Shown here: positions 1 through 12,998 of the stretch, in pieces
Position numbering within the stretch: position 1 is the stretch's first letter
Layout: every line of letters starts with the position of its first letter
Source of the DNA: Metamycoplasma orale ATCC 23714
Lineage (GTDB): Bacteria > Bacillota_I > Bacilli_A > Mycoplasmatales > Metamycoplasmataceae
Reading direction: 5' to 3'
Length of the DNA stretch: 64,000 nt
NCBI RefSeq assembly: GCF_000420105.1
Contig: NZ_ATUH01000001.1
Span: 44,909-108,908, forward strand
Translations under genes and position numbers: made by a program
The notes under the pieces: generated by a model
The model's database searches: none
Told to the model about the DNA's origin: nothing
What the model saw: only the letters and a program-made list of their open reading frames with translations

Positions 1-1721
<1,721 letters not shown>

Positions 1722-1724
1722 ATT

Positions 1725-2096
1725 ATGGAACAACAAAACAAAGATAATCTTCCTTTATTTCATATTGTTATTTCTACACCTTTAGGCATTTATTTAGATG
1801 AACAAGTTTATTTAGCAACTTTTAAAACTTCAGAAGGTTATCGTGGTCTTATGAAAAATGCCACTGAATTTATGGCCTCTATTGTTCCTTCTGAACTTTA
1901 TATAGAGTTTACCAAAGATAAAAAAGAAACTTATTACGTTGGAAATGGAATTGTTTATTTTAAAGATAATCTACTTTCGATGATAATAAACGATATATCT
2001 AAAGAACCACTTAAAGTTGTTAATGTAGAAAAAGAAGAAGAACAACAAAAAAATGTCATTGTTGAACTGAAAATTAAACGTAATTTAAACAAATAA
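1725..2096 (+). CDS. atpC: F1F0 ATP synthase epsilon subunit
   Basis: Epsilon subunit of the F1 stalk, 123 residues. It has the family's N-terminal beta sandwich (FHIVISTPLGIYLDEQV, with the YRGLMKNATEFMASI segment near residue 40). The C-terminal arm is short and Lys/Glu-rich (residues ~99-123), so the regulatory helical hairpin found in long epsilon subunits looks reduced. It starts just after the atpD stop with no strong ribosome binding site of its own, which suggests translational coupling. The operon ends at the hairpin at 2103-2146. Confidence 0.9.
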   Translation: MEQQNKDNLPLFHIVISTPLGIYLDEQVYLATFKTSEGYRGLMKNATEFMASIVPSELYIEFTKDKKETYYVGNGIVYFKDNLLSMIINDISKEPLKVVNVEKEEEQQKNVIVELKIKRNLNK

Positions 2097-2102
2097 TTAT
2101 TC

Positions 2103-2146
2103 AAAAATATAACCATTTATCTTTTTTAAAAGCGGTTATATTTTTT
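2103..2146 (+). terminator. Intrinsic terminator of the atp operon
   Basis: AAAAATATAACC at 2103-2114 pairs with GGTTATATTTTTT at 2134-2146. The right arm runs into a T tract. It lies 7 nt after the atpC stop codon. Confidence 0.85.
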
Positions 2147-2213
2147 ATTTTATTTCATAAAATATACTAATTGATATCTTTAATTAATGTTTTTTTAACT
2201 TCGCCAACTCTTT

Positions 2214-2241
2214 TTGTTAAAAAAATACTAAAAAATATAAA
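2214..2241 (+). promoter_or_regulatory. Probable leuS promoter, near-leaderless
   Basis: TTGTTA (2214-2219), a 16-nt spacer, then TATAAA (2236-2241). The predicted transcript start falls only about 5 nt before the leuS ATG at 2254, and no Shine-Dalgarno sequence is visible. The same arrangement recurs at several other genes in this window. Confidence 0.45.
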
Positions 2242-2253
2242 ATATATAATGCA

Positions 2254-4671
<2,418 letters not shown>

Positions 4672-4679
4672 ATGAAACA

Positions 4680-4708
4680 AAAAAGTTAGGAGAATGTCCT
4701 AACTTTTT
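4680..4708. terminator. Bidirectional terminator between leuS and rpsT
   Basis: AAAAAGTTAGGA (4680-4691) and TCCTAACTTTTT (4697-4708) form a perfect 12-bp stem with a 5-nt loop and an A tract / T tract on either side. It can therefore end both converging transcripts. Confidence 0.9.
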
Positions 4709-4747
4709 CAATTTAATATTAATAATAAATATTTTAAGTAGATTTAA

Positions 4748-5008
4748 TTATTTATTTTTAGCAGCATAAGCGTCTAAACGACTTGCTTTTCTTGCACCAT
4801 TGTTTGAATGTAAAATGCCTTTTGAAACAGCCTTATCAATTTCGTGGTGTGCTTTGGCAACTAATTCATTAGCATTTTTATTTTTTTCATCAATAGCAAA
4901 TTTTGCTTTTTTAATAGCTGTTTTAACTGTTGATTTAACTGCTGAATTACGTTCGTTTGCTTTCTTTTCTGAAATAATTGATTTTTGTTTTGATTTGATA
5001 TTTGCCAT
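4748..5008 (-). CDS. rpsT: 30S ribosomal protein S20
   Basis: Small, very basic 16S rRNA-binding protein, 86 residues, the typical S20 length. Family signatures include the MANIKSKQKS start, the central KSTVKTAIKKAK helix and the C-terminal GARKASRLDAYAAK box. A good ribosome binding site (AAGGAG) precedes the ATG on the reverse strand. It is a single-gene unit, divergent from the metallopeptidase gene at 5095 and convergent with leuS. Confidence 0.97.
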   Translation of the reverse strand: MANIKSKQKSIISEKKANERNSAVKSTVKTAIKKAKFAIDEKNKNANELVAKAHHEIDKAVSKGILHSNNGARKASRLDAYAAKNK

Positions 5009-5080
5009 ATTGCTTCTCCTTTTAAAAATAAATTATTTATATATTTTAACTTAATTTTTTATTTTTGCTATTTATTTAGT

Positions 5081-5086
5081 TAAAAT
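5081..5086 (+). promoter_or_regulatory. -10 box abutting the start codon of the 5095 gene
   Basis: TAAAAT at 5081-5086, preceded by TTTAGT, ends 8 nt before the ATG at 5095. There is no ribosome binding site between them, so the transcript should be essentially leaderless. The lipoprotein gene at 9917 has nearly the same sequence (TTTAGTAAAAT). Confidence 0.4.
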
Positions 5087-5094
5087 ATTTTTAT

Positions 5095-5805
5095 ATGGCT
5101 AAACAAGAAGAGATAATTAAATTTTTTGAAGTTAATGGAAAGCAATATCCAGTTAAAGTAATTTTTACCGAAAATTTAAAAACATATATGACTTTTGATA
5201 AGGGTTTTTATACTTTAAAAATTAGAAAGTTTTTTTTAAATACACCGCACACAGAAAAGTTTGTTGCTGATTCTATTAACAAATTATCTAAAGATGCAAA
5301 AAAAGAAAACTTGGCGATTAATTGAGTAGATAAATATTTTTATTTTTTAGGCAATAAAGTTTATTTTAATTATATGAATCATGAACTTAGTTTTACTTTA
5401 GATTCAAAAACTTATAAGGAAGTTTGTTTAGAAGAAATTGATGCAGAGAATTTTATTTGAGATATTTTATCTGAAAAACTATATCCTATTTTAGTAAATC
5501 TAGTTAATAAGCATTTGCCCAACATGGACCCTTATAAACAAATAAATGATTTTACAATTAAAGTTGTTACAAAAACATCTAATTGAGCTTGCATTATTAG
5601 ACGTGAAAAAAGAATAATCTTTACTAAATATTTATCATTTTATGAAGAAAAAATGATTGAATCAGTAGTTGTACATGAACTTGCACATTTACAATATCAT
5701 GGACATAACAAAGCATTCTATCAACTTGTAGAAAATAATTATCCCAATTATAAAGCAGTTACAAAAAAACTTAATCAACACATTTTTAAATTAACAAATG
5801 ATTAA
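5095..5805 (+). CDS. Zinc metallopeptidase-like protein (YgjP / DUF45 family)
   Basis: 236 residues. The C-terminal half carries HELAH (VVVHELAHLQYHGHNKAFY), the HExxH-type zinc site of the YgjP/SprT-like metal-dependent hydrolases, with a third histidine 6-9 residues further as in that family. The N-terminal half matches the usual YgjP beta-rich region only loosely. The substrate is unknown; the family is generally annotated as a predicted zinc hydrolase. TGA is read as Trp at four positions. It starts without a visible ribosome binding site, right behind a -10-like box. Confidence 0.75.
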
Positions 5806-5810
5806 TCTAA

Positions 5811-5816
5811 TATAAT
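5811..5816 (+). promoter_or_regulatory. -10 box upstream of the 5840 gene
   Basis: TATAAT at 5811-5816 in the context CTAATATAATTTAA. The same core (TAATATAATTT) occurs before deoB (42334) and before the gene at 18560. No clear -35 element is seen. Confidence 0.4.
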
Positions 5817-5839
5817 TTAATGTATTAAAAGGAAAAGCA

Positions 5840-6478
5840 ATGACTTTAGATAAAAAATATATTTTAGGAATTTCTTTAGGAATAGTTTGCTTAGCAATAT
5901 TTATTGCTTTAATTTTTGTGATTAATTATTTACTTAAGCGAAATATGCAAAAGAAAGAAAGAGCTAAAAAAGAAAATTATGCTCCTTGTTTTAGTCTTTT
6001 AAAAAGATATTGTAATAAAAATAACTGAAGGTTTTTTAATGGAGTGGAATTTAAATTAAAATCACAAGTTATAAAAGCAAATGGTCCTATTTTATTATCA
6101 AAGCGTGCTTTAGTATTAACACACCCAATATATTTTGATACAAAGATTGATGGAAACTGCATCGAAAGAGAATGATATAAAATATCACCTAAAAATGAAA
6201 ATAAACAAAAAGTATTTCCTAACCCACTTTTGAGTGATGAAATGATTATTAAAGATATCTTAGATATTTTTCCTAAAAATGTTCCTATTCTTTTAATGTT
6301 TATTTTAATAAATGAAGAAATTGAACATGATATTTATAATGTTCCGGGACATATAATTTTTACTAATCAATCACAACTTGAACAAGGTTTCAATGAAATT
6401 ATTACTTCATTAGAAGAAACTTTAGATAATAAAACAATTGACGAGATTACAAAAAAGCTTGAATCGTTTCAAAAATAA
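5840..6478 (+). CDS. Membrane-anchored protein with a NERD-like domain
   Basis: 212 residues. Residues ~8-33 form one hydrophobic membrane segment followed by a basic stretch, so the rest is probably cytoplasmic. The soluble part, with ALVLTHPIYFDTKIDGN, a Trp (TGA) shortly after, KVFPNPLLSDEMI and a HIIFTNQSQLEQ segment, follows the order of elements in nuclease-related NERD domains. The acidic and lysine residues of an active nuclease are not convincing. I treat it as a tentative fold assignment. A ribosome binding site AAAGGAAA precedes the ATG. Confidence 0.6.
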
Positions 6479-6488
6479 TACTTAGTAG

Positions 6489-6520
6489 TGCTCCATAGTG
6501 AGCATTTTTATTTTTTTTCT
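6489..6520 (+). terminator. Intrinsic terminator
   Basis: TGCTC (6489-6493) and GAGCA (6500-6504) form a short stem with a 6-nt loop, followed by a T-rich tract to about 6520. It follows the stop of the NERD-like gene. Confidence 0.7.
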
Positions 6521-6530
6521 TAATTTTATA

Positions 6531-6536
6531 TATAAT
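6531..6536 (+). promoter_or_regulatory. -10 box upstream of the paralogue pair
   Basis: TATAAT at 6531-6536 in the context ATATATAATTATA, similar to the tuf -10 region. It lies 67 nt before the ATG at 6604. The -35 region is T-rich without a good match. Confidence 0.4.
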
Positions 6537-6603
6537 TATATGTAAATTATATTAATCATTCAGTTATGATTTAAGTTAATTTTAAATAATATAAGGAGTA
6601 AAA

Positions 6604-7410
6604 ATGGCAAACGAGGCTCAAGGGCAAAATTTGATTAAAAAGTTTTACATTCTAGAAAGAATGAATCCTAGCACAAAAGTATTAGGCTTTTATTTTAATC
6701 AAATTGGAATAAAAGAAGCTGCTAGAGGTTTTGTTAATTTTCTTGATGCACTAAAAGCATTTATTGCTACTGCTAAAGAAAGTAAAGAACAATGCATTCT
6801 TTACTTTCATAGACAAGGCGCATATAGAGGATTTGTTACATTAGAACAAGCAACTGCAATTCTTTTTAAATTAAGCAAAATTAAGGTAGATAATACAAAA
6901 ATTATTGCTCAATTAGAAGCAAATAAAATGATTTCACCTTTAACTGCAAATAAATTTGCTAGTGAACAAACAATGGCTGTTGCTATTCAAGAATTCGACT
7001 TGGATGAAAAAGCAAAAGATGTTCAACTTTCATTAGTTTCACCAAATAAACCAATTGATGAAATTGTTATGGGAGATATTAAGGCAGAACTTCCAGGGTA
7101 TACTGTTGAAATAAATAGAACTTTAATAAATGGAGAAGAACTAGATGTTTACTATTTAATTAAAAAAGGTCAAATAAAATCATCTGTATTTATTAAATCT
7201 ATTTATGGCTTTGGAAAAACATTAAAAGTAAGTAAAGCAAGATCAATATTTGAAGATATTCAATTAAAAGCAAAACAAGAATTAAAAGAAAATACAAAAT
7301 TTAGTGCTAAAGCTTGAACATTCTTTTCAGTATTTACAATTATTACAATATTAAATCTTGTTCTATTCATACTAGTTGTTATGAAATTAGTAAAATTAGG
7401 AAAATTTTAG
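6604..7410 (+). CDS. Mycoplasma-specific tail-anchored protein, paralogue 1
   Basis: 268 residues, function not recognised. The body (residues ~12-235) has no motif I can assign. One hydrophobic segment at about 238-262 (after a TGA-coded Trp) ends in a short basic tail, the pattern of a C-terminal membrane anchor with a cytoplasmic N-terminus. It is clearly paralogous to the next gene: shared runs include DNTKIIAQLEANK, TMAVAIQEFDLDEKAKDV and IDEIVMGDI. The ribosome binding site AAGGAG is strong. The two genes are 35 nt apart and probably cotranscribed. Confidence 0.85.
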
Positions 7411-7445
7411 TTAAAAAATAAAAATAAAATTTATAGGAGTTAAAA

Positions 7446-8360
7446 ATGGCTAACGAAACACCACAACAAAAACCAGCTGCTACTACAGCACAATCACAAG
7501 CACAAGCACAAAAACCTGCTGCTCAACAAGCGCAAGTACAAAAAACAACAACTACTCAAACTGCACAAGCCCAAACACAAGGACAAACAGTTAAAAAATT
7601 CTATATTTTAGAAAGAACAAACCCTGTAACTAAAAAATTGGGATTCTATTTCAATGAAATAGGAACCAAAAACCCTGCAAGAGGATTTTTAAACTTTATT
7701 GATGCTTTAAAATCATTTATATTAGTAGGGAGAGAATCTAAAGTTCCATGTGTACTTTATTTTCACAGATTAGGTTCATATAGAGGATTTGTAACATTAG
7801 AACAAGCAAGTGTTATCCTTTATAAAATAAGTAAAATTAAAATTGATAATACAAAAATTATTGCTCAATTAGAAGCTAATAAGTTAATTCAACCTTTAAC
7901 TGCAAACAAATATGCATCAGATACAACAATGGCTGTTGCTATTCAAGAATTTGACTTGGATGAAAAAGCAAAAGACGTAAAAATTACTGTATTAAGTCCA
8001 TTAAAGAAAATTGATGAAATTGTTATGGGAGATATTAGAGCTGAACTTCCAGGCTTTACTGTTGAAATTGCTAAAATATTAATTAACGATGACAAATTAG
8101 ATGTTTACTATGCAATTAAAAAAGATGCATCAAAATCATCTGTATTTATTAAATCATTATCAGGATTCGGTGGAAAAATTCAATTAAGTACTGCAAGAAG
8201 TATTTATGAAGATATGCAAATGAAATCACGTTCAGATAATAAATTAAGTGCTAAATTTGAATCAAAAGCATGAATATTCTTGAGCGTTTTATCAGTTGCT
8301 GCTGTTATTACATTTATATTGTTTGTGATTATTGCATTAAAAGTGTTCAAAATGAAATAA
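7446..8360 (+). CDS. Mycoplasma-specific tail-anchored protein, paralogue 2, with Gln/Ala-rich N-terminus
   Basis: 304 residues, same unknown family as the preceding gene. It differs by a low-complexity N-terminal extension of about 45 residues made of Gln, Ala, Thr and Lys, encoded by imperfect CAA/GCA-rich repeats at about 7461-7588. Homology starts at KKFYILERTNP. A single C-terminal membrane segment (about 276-300) follows a TGA-coded Trp. The shared core is highly similar between the two copies, so the duplication is probably old but constrained. Ribosome binding site AGGAG lies 9 nt upstream. Confidence 0.85.
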
Positions 8361-8392
8361 TCCTTGAAAGTAACATTTCAAAATTAAATAAG

Positions 8393-8417
8393 AACACAAA
8401 ATCATTTTGTGTTTTTA
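8393..8417 (+). terminator. Intrinsic terminator after the paralogue pair
   Basis: AACACAAAAT (8393-8402) and ATTTTGTGTT (8404-8413) form a near-perfect hairpin followed by TTTATTT. It separates this pair from the tuf transcription unit. Confidence 0.8.
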
Positions 8418-8427
8418 TTTGCAAAAA

Positions 8428-8456
8428 TTAACATAAAGACAAAAATTTTATATAAT
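8428..8456 (+). promoter_or_regulatory. tuf promoter
   Basis: TTAACA (8428-8433), exactly 17 nt, then TATAAT (8451-8456): the best sigma-A-type promoter in the window. The predicted start near 8463 gives a leader of about 150 nt before the tuf ATG, unusually long for this genome. Confidence 0.75.
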
Positions 8457-8493
8457 TATAAAAATCAAAATATGGTAAAATATTAAAGTTATT

Positions 8494-8554
8494 ATTAAAC
8501 GTTTGGACAGGATATAGATGAAAGGCTATACTATGGAGGTTAAACGCGTTTAAT
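8494..8554 (+). promoter_or_regulatory. Structured tuf leader with mutually exclusive stems
   Basis: ATTAAACG (8494-8501) can pair with CGTTTAAT (8547-8554), enclosing a smaller hairpin TATAG/CTATA (8513-8517 / 8526-8530). Alternatively TTAAACG (8540-8546) can pair locally with CGTTTAA (8547-8553), a perfect 14-nt palindrome using the same right arm. The block is clearly less AT-rich than its surroundings. It does not match a riboswitch class that I can recognise. Confidence 0.5.
8518..8553 (+). CDS. Possible 11-residue leader peptide upstream of tuf
   Basis: An ATG at 8518 opens a frame coding MKGYTMEVKRV and ending at TAA 8551-8553. AGGA at 8509-8512 is at a workable ribosome-binding distance. 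The ORF lies wholly inside the structured leader and its last codons form the palindrome. Whether it is translated cannot be told from sequence; the stems alone could explain the conservation of this block, if it is conserved. Confidence 0.35.
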   Translation: MKGYTMEVKRV

Positions 8555-8615
8555 CATAAATTAAAGAATACTATATATAATTAAAAAATAAAATAAAAAT
8601 TGAAAGGAATTTTAA

Positions 8616-9809
8616 ATGGCTAAACAAGATTTTGACCGTTCAAAACCACACGTAAATATTGGTACAATCGGTCACGTTGACCACGGAAAAACTACCTTAA
8701 CTGCTGCTATTGCTACAGTTTTATCTAAAAAAGGTCTTTCAGAAGCTAAAGCATATGATGCAATTGATAATGCTCCTGAAGAAAAAGCTCGTGGTATAAC
8801 TATTAATACTTCACACATTGAATATAATACAGAAAAACGTCACTATGCACACGTTGACTGTCCAGGCCACGCTGACTATGTTAAAAACATGATTACTGGT
8901 GCTGCACAAATGGATGGTGCTATCTTAGTTGTTGCTGCAACTGATGGCCCTATGCCTCAAACTCGTGAACACATCCTTCTTGCAAAACAAGTTGGTGTTC
9001 CTAAAATCGTTGTTTTCTTAAACAAAATTGATATGTTTAAAGATGACGAAAGAGATGAAATGGTTGGACTTGTTGAAATGGATATTCGTGCATTATTATC
9101 AGAATATGGTTTCGACGGAGACAATGCGCCAATTATCGCTGGTTCTGCTCTTAAAGCATTACAAGGTGATCCAAAATATGAAAAAAATGTTTTAGAATTA
9201 ATGGATGCTGTTGATAAATATATCGATGAACCTGTTAGAGAAATCGACAAACCATTCTTAATGGCTGTTGAAGACGTATTCACCATTACAGGTCGTGGTA
9301 CTGTTGCTACAGGTAGAGTTGAAAGAGGTGTTCTTCAAATTAACGAAGAAGTTGAAATTGTTGGACTTAAACCTACCAAAAAAACTACCGTTACTGGAAT
9401 TGAAATGTTTAGAAAGAATCTTAAACAAGCTCAAGCTGGTGACAATGCTGGTTTATTACTTCGTGGTATTGAAAGAGACGAAGTTGAACGTGGACAAGTT
9501 ATAGCAAAACCTAAAACAATTATTCCACATACAAAGTTTGAAGCAACTGTGTATGTTCTTAAAAAAGAAGAAGGTGGACGTCATACTCCATTCTTCCACA
9601 ACTATAAACCACAATTTTATTTCCGTACAACCGACGTTACTGGCTCAATCGAATTTAAACCTGGACGTGAAATGGTTATGCCTGGAGATAACGTTGAATT
9701 AACAGTTACATTACTTGCACCAATTGCTGTTGAAGAAGGAACTAAATTCTCAATCCGTGAAGGTGGAAGAACTGTTGGTGCTGGTACAGTAACCAAAATT
9801 CTTAAATAA
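8616..9809 (+). CDS. tuf: Elongation factor Tu
   Basis: Carries aminoacyl-tRNA to the ribosome; GTPase, 397 residues, normal length. G1 is GHVDHGKT (19-26), the switch I region [12 protein letters not shown] (about 59-69), G3 DCPGH (80-84) and G4 NKID (135-138), followed by the two beta-barrel domains with the C-terminal [14 protein letters not shown]. Ribosome binding site GAAAGGAA lies upstream. Codon choice is enriched in C- and G-ending codons compared with neighbours (for example CAC for His), as expected for a highly expressed gene. It is a single-gene unit between its promoter at 8428 and the terminator at 9823. Confidence 0.98.
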   Translation: MAKQDFDRSKPHVNIGTIGHVDHGKTTLTAAIATVLSKKGLSEAKAYDAIDNAPEEKARGITINTSHIEYNTEKRHYAHVDCPGHADYVKNMITGAAQMDGAILVVAATDGPMPQTREHILLAKQVGVPKIVVFLNKIDMFKDDERDEMVGLVEMDIRALLSEYGFDGDNAPIIAGSALKALQGDPKYEKNVLELMDAVDKYIDEPVREIDKPFLMAVEDVFTITGRGTVATGRVERGVLQINEEVEIVGLKPTKKTTVTGIEMFRKNLKQAQAGDNAGLLLRGIERDEVERGQVIAKPKTIIPHTKFEATVYVLKKEEGGRHTPFFHNYKPQFYFRTTDVTGSIEFKPGREMVMPGDNVELTVTLLAPIAVEEGTKFSIREGGRTVGAGTVTKILK

Positions 9810-9822
9810 TATATTTCAAATT

Positions 9823-9847
9823 AAAATAACCCATTTGGGTTATTTTT
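9823..9847 (+). terminator. Intrinsic terminator of tuf
   Basis: AAAATAACCC (9823-9832), loop ATTT, GGGTTATTTTT (9837-9847), then a T-rich run. Confidence 0.9.
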
Positions 9848-9900
9848 CTTTTCTTTTTGCTTTTGAATGCGGTATTATCATTTATTTTTTTAAAATTTAG

Positions 9901-9906
9901 TAAAAT
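9901..9906 (+). promoter_or_regulatory. -10 box abutting the 9917 lipoprotein start
   Basis: TAAAAT at 9901-9906, preceded by TTTAG, ends 10 nt before the ATG at 9917. No ribosome binding site is present, so a leaderless or near-leaderless mRNA is likely. Confidence 0.4.
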
Positions 9907-9916
9907 TAATTACATT

Positions 9917-10570
9917 ATGAAGAAGAAATTATTGTTTGGTTTGACCCCTATTATATTAGCAGCACCTTTTAGTGCAATTTCATGCAAACAAAAACCAGAA
10001 CTATCTAAGCCAAAAGATGATTCTAATTTTGAAAATTACTTAACGGCATTTAATAAATTAGAACTTAAAGATTTAAATTTATACAATGATAAAAATATTT
10101 TGAATAAAGACATTAAAAATCTTGAAGCTTATAGTCCCACTGATTTTTATAAAAAGTATTTATATAATCAAGACCTAGACATTATGCTTAAGTTAGTTAC
10201 TATTGCTAAAGAAAGCCAATATTATTCTTTAATAGGCAATGACCCAACTTCAGATTTTTCTAAAAAGTATGAAGTTGTAATATATGGAAGAAATTCTTTA
10301 GATAATTTAACAATTCCATTGGAACTTGCTTTAATGCCAAAAAATTCAACTTATAAATATAAAAATCAAGACTTTAAATATTATTTTTATTATGCAAGAA
10401 AATATATTAATATCAGCGGTTTTAAAGATGAAGCTATTAAGATTGCAAAAGCTGAAAAGCAAAAAAGAACTAATACTATAATTTCTATAGCCGTTCCTTC
10501 GGCTGCTTTATTAGCATTAATTTTATATATTTCAATTAAAATAAGAATTAATAAAAAAAAGAGGTATTAA
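9917..10570 (+). CDS. Putative lipoprotein with C-terminal membrane segment
   Basis: 217 residues, function unknown. The N-terminus is a lipoprotein signal: MKKKLLFG, a hydrophobic stretch, then FSAISC with the acceptor Cys at residue 23. A second hydrophobic segment (about 187-208) followed by KIRINKKKRY suggests that the C-terminus re-enters the membrane, so the middle part faces outside. I start at 9917 rather than at an upstream in-frame ATG (9857) because only 9917 gives a proper signal peptide. It sits 2 nt before the HAD phosphatase gene. Confidence 0.75.
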   Translation: MKKKLLFGLTPIILAAPFSAISCKQKPELSKPKDDSNFENYLTAFNKLELKDLNLYNDKNILNKDIKNLEAYSPTDFYKKYLYNQDLDIMLKLVTIAKESQYYSLIGNDPTSDFSKKYEVVIYGRNSLDNLTIPLELALMPKNSTYKYKNQDFKYYFYYARKYINISGFKDEAIKIAKAEKQKRTNTIISIAVPSAALLALILYISIKIRINKKKRY

Positions 10571-10572
10571 AC

Positions 10573-11481
10573 GTGTTTAGACTAACAAGTGATAAATTAT
10601 CAGTAGTGTTTGCTGATGTCGATGGAACACTATACAACATAGATAAAGGTGCTACTCCAGAAACTATTTATGATATTAATTTTTTAAAAGATAATAATGG
10701 ACATTTTAATTTGTGCACTGGAAACCCTTATCTAGAAAGAATGGCAAAGCTATGCAATGACTTAAAAGTTAATTATATAATTGCTTCTTCTGGAGCACAT
10801 ATCTATGATGTTGCTGCTCAAAAAACTTTATTTAAAGCATTAATCAAATTTAAAGATTATGCTTATATTATTGATTTAATTTTAAAAAATGATTTTCAAA
10901 TGGTCTTTTGAGATGAAGAAGAATACTACCTTTTAAAGAAAAATCATGTTTGAAATGAAGAAATATTGTATTATCATTTTCTGCTAGAAAAGACTAAAAA
11001 AGAAAAAGTGTTATATTATTCAGGAAAACCAAAAGACGTGCTCAAAATTGAAATATACGCAGATAACAAAGATTATAATTCTGAAAGCCTTAATGCATTT
11101 TATAAAAAAATAAAAGATGATAAAAATTTAGATATAACACTTACTTCAATAAATATTGAAATCCAAGCAAAGAATATTAATAAAGGAAGTGGTGTTTCTT
11201 GAATGCTAAATAATATTTATAAAAAATATGGTTTAGTTGCAAATGATATAATGACTATTGGCGATAGCAACAATGATATTTCAATGTTAAAGTTAACTGA
11301 GTATTCATATGCGATGGCAAATGCAAACCAAAATGTCAAAGCAAATGCAAAATATCATACTAGTGCTGTTGAACAAAATGGTTTAGGCGAAGCTATACTT
11401 GATTATTTATATAGATCAAAAAATCTTGCTAGAAAATACATGTTTCATGAATTTGAAGATAAAGGAGGACATAATGAATAG
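10573..11481 (+). CDS. HAD-superfamily (Cof-type) phosphatase
   Basis: 302 residues, probable sugar-phosphate or flavin-phosphate hydrolase of the Cof/YidA type. Motif I with the nucleophile Asp is DVDGT (15-19), and motif IV GDSNNDISML near residue 235 holds the Mg-binding aspartates; the cap between them is the usual type IIB size. The start codon is GTG (10573) with AAGAGG about 8 nt upstream, and no suitable ATG exists. TGA is read as Trp at three sites. Its 3' end overlaps the next gene by 8 nt. The substrate cannot be inferred. Confidence 0.85.
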
Positions 11482-12997
11482 AAGAGAAAAAGATATGGAA
11501 GTTAAAAACTCCTTAACACATAATGTAACTTGCTTAATTACTAATGCTACAAAATCTTTAATTACTAATTTAGAAAATACCAAAATTGAAAACAATAGTC
11601 CAGAGTTAATTTTTGATAATTCAGAAGTTTTAGACTATGAAAGTCATGCAAAGAAAGATTTATTTCTAATTAACTCTTTAAGCATATCATTTGAAGAAAA
11701 TTTAACATTTGCTCACATAATTAAGATTATTAAATCTTGTTTGGGCATTAAAAAAGAAGATTATGCTAAATATCCTTCATATGTATTTTCTTGAAATTTA
11801 GGCAATGTAAAAAAACAATGAATCATAAAAGAAAATTACTCTATTTTTGATAAAGATACAGACAATCTTATCTTTTTTAGTCCGACACTTAAAATTAGCG
11901 ATTGAAAATTTAATGTTACTAATTTTCAACCAGCAACAATAAAAATTAATGAAGAAATTCAAAAAGTAGTTTATTTATGTATTTTGATTAATGGACATAA
12001 AAATATTTTTACATTAAACTTTCAAAATCATAATGAGTCAATTCAACCTGATGGAAGATATTTTTCATTTTCCTTATTAGATGTTGACTTTGAAATTACT
12101 AATCAAAAAGATTTACTTAATAAAGATGATAAACAAGTATTTGAAAATAACTTTGCATTAAATATATTAAACGATAAGACGTTTTCAAGAGAACAAAATC
12201 TTCAAACATTAGAAACTTTAGTTTTTAATGAATCTATTCTAGGGCTATTAGAAAGTAATGTTAATATAACCAATATTCAAGATTCATTAATTTGATCAAC
12301 TTCATATAAAAAAGATATTATTAAGCAATTAAAATTAAATTCAAGCAATGATTTTCTAAAAGATAAATTATTTGATTCTAAGGTTATGAAACAAATTTTA
12401 GACAGCTTAGATATTAGCAAATATCCTGTTATTGATCCAAGTAGACAAGCAAAAAACTTTGTTTATTATCTAGAAGCACCAAAAGATATGCCTCAAATGA
12501 GAGATAATTCAACCGATGAATTAGATTTGTCTTCGTTATTAGATTTTTTTAAAAATGAAAAAGAAGAAACTGAAAAAGAAATAGCCAATCATTCAGGCTT
12601 ACCAGATATATTTAAAAATCCTGATGAAATTCTTGAAAAAATGGTTGAAGAAATTTATTTTGTAAGTAAAAAAATGGGCTTAAGTGATAATGAAATGGCT
12701 GATAATTTCTTAGAAAATTTTAAGGAAATTGAAATGTTTTCGCCAGGGGGCTTTGCAAGTAAACAAGAAGCAGAAGAATTTAAGAAAAAAATAATTGATA
12801 TCATAAAAAAAGTTGTTTCTAAGAATAAAAATATTAATAGAGAGCCTAATGAAGATATATTTGAAAATATAGAAAAACAAATAGAAAAGAATAAAAAAAT
12901 TATAGACAATATAAAAGATGATTTTGATCAAGAACATGATTACGATGATTATTTAATTAATAAGAAAAAAGGCGATGACAAGAAGGAGATAAATTAG
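11474..12997 (+). CDS. Unknown mycoplasma protein, acidic C-terminus
   Basis: 507 residues; I do not recognise a domain. There is no signal peptide or membrane segment. The first ~380 residues look like a mixed alpha/beta soluble protein; the C-terminal third (about 385-507) is very rich in Glu, Asp and Lys and probably forms helices or coiled coil (ENIEKQIEKNKKIIDNIKDD). The start is fixed by AAAGGAGG 6 nt before the ATG, inside the end of the HAD gene. The next gene starts 1 nt after its stop, so the two unknown proteins are probably made together and may form a complex. Confidence 0.8.
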
Positions 12998-12998
12998 A

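Noticed and set aside
4800..5054. Open frame on the + strand over rpsT
   Set aside because: Hydrophobic antisense shadow of the S20 gene, with no ribosome binding site; S20 is certain.
8540..8553. Palindrome TTAAACGCGTTTAA as a protein-binding operator
   Set aside because: It lies well downstream of the predicted transcription start and overlaps the RNA stems, so an RNA role is more likely; no matching copy was noticed elsewhere.
8494..8554. tuf leader as a purine, preQ1 or FMN-type riboswitch
   Set aside because: The AGGATATAG stretch recalls pieces of known riboswitches, but the required core elements are missing, and tuf is not a plausible target for those ligands.
12655..12937. Two hydrophobic reverse-strand frames inside the 11474 gene
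   Set aside because: They are complements of Lys/Glu-rich coding sequence and lack start signals.
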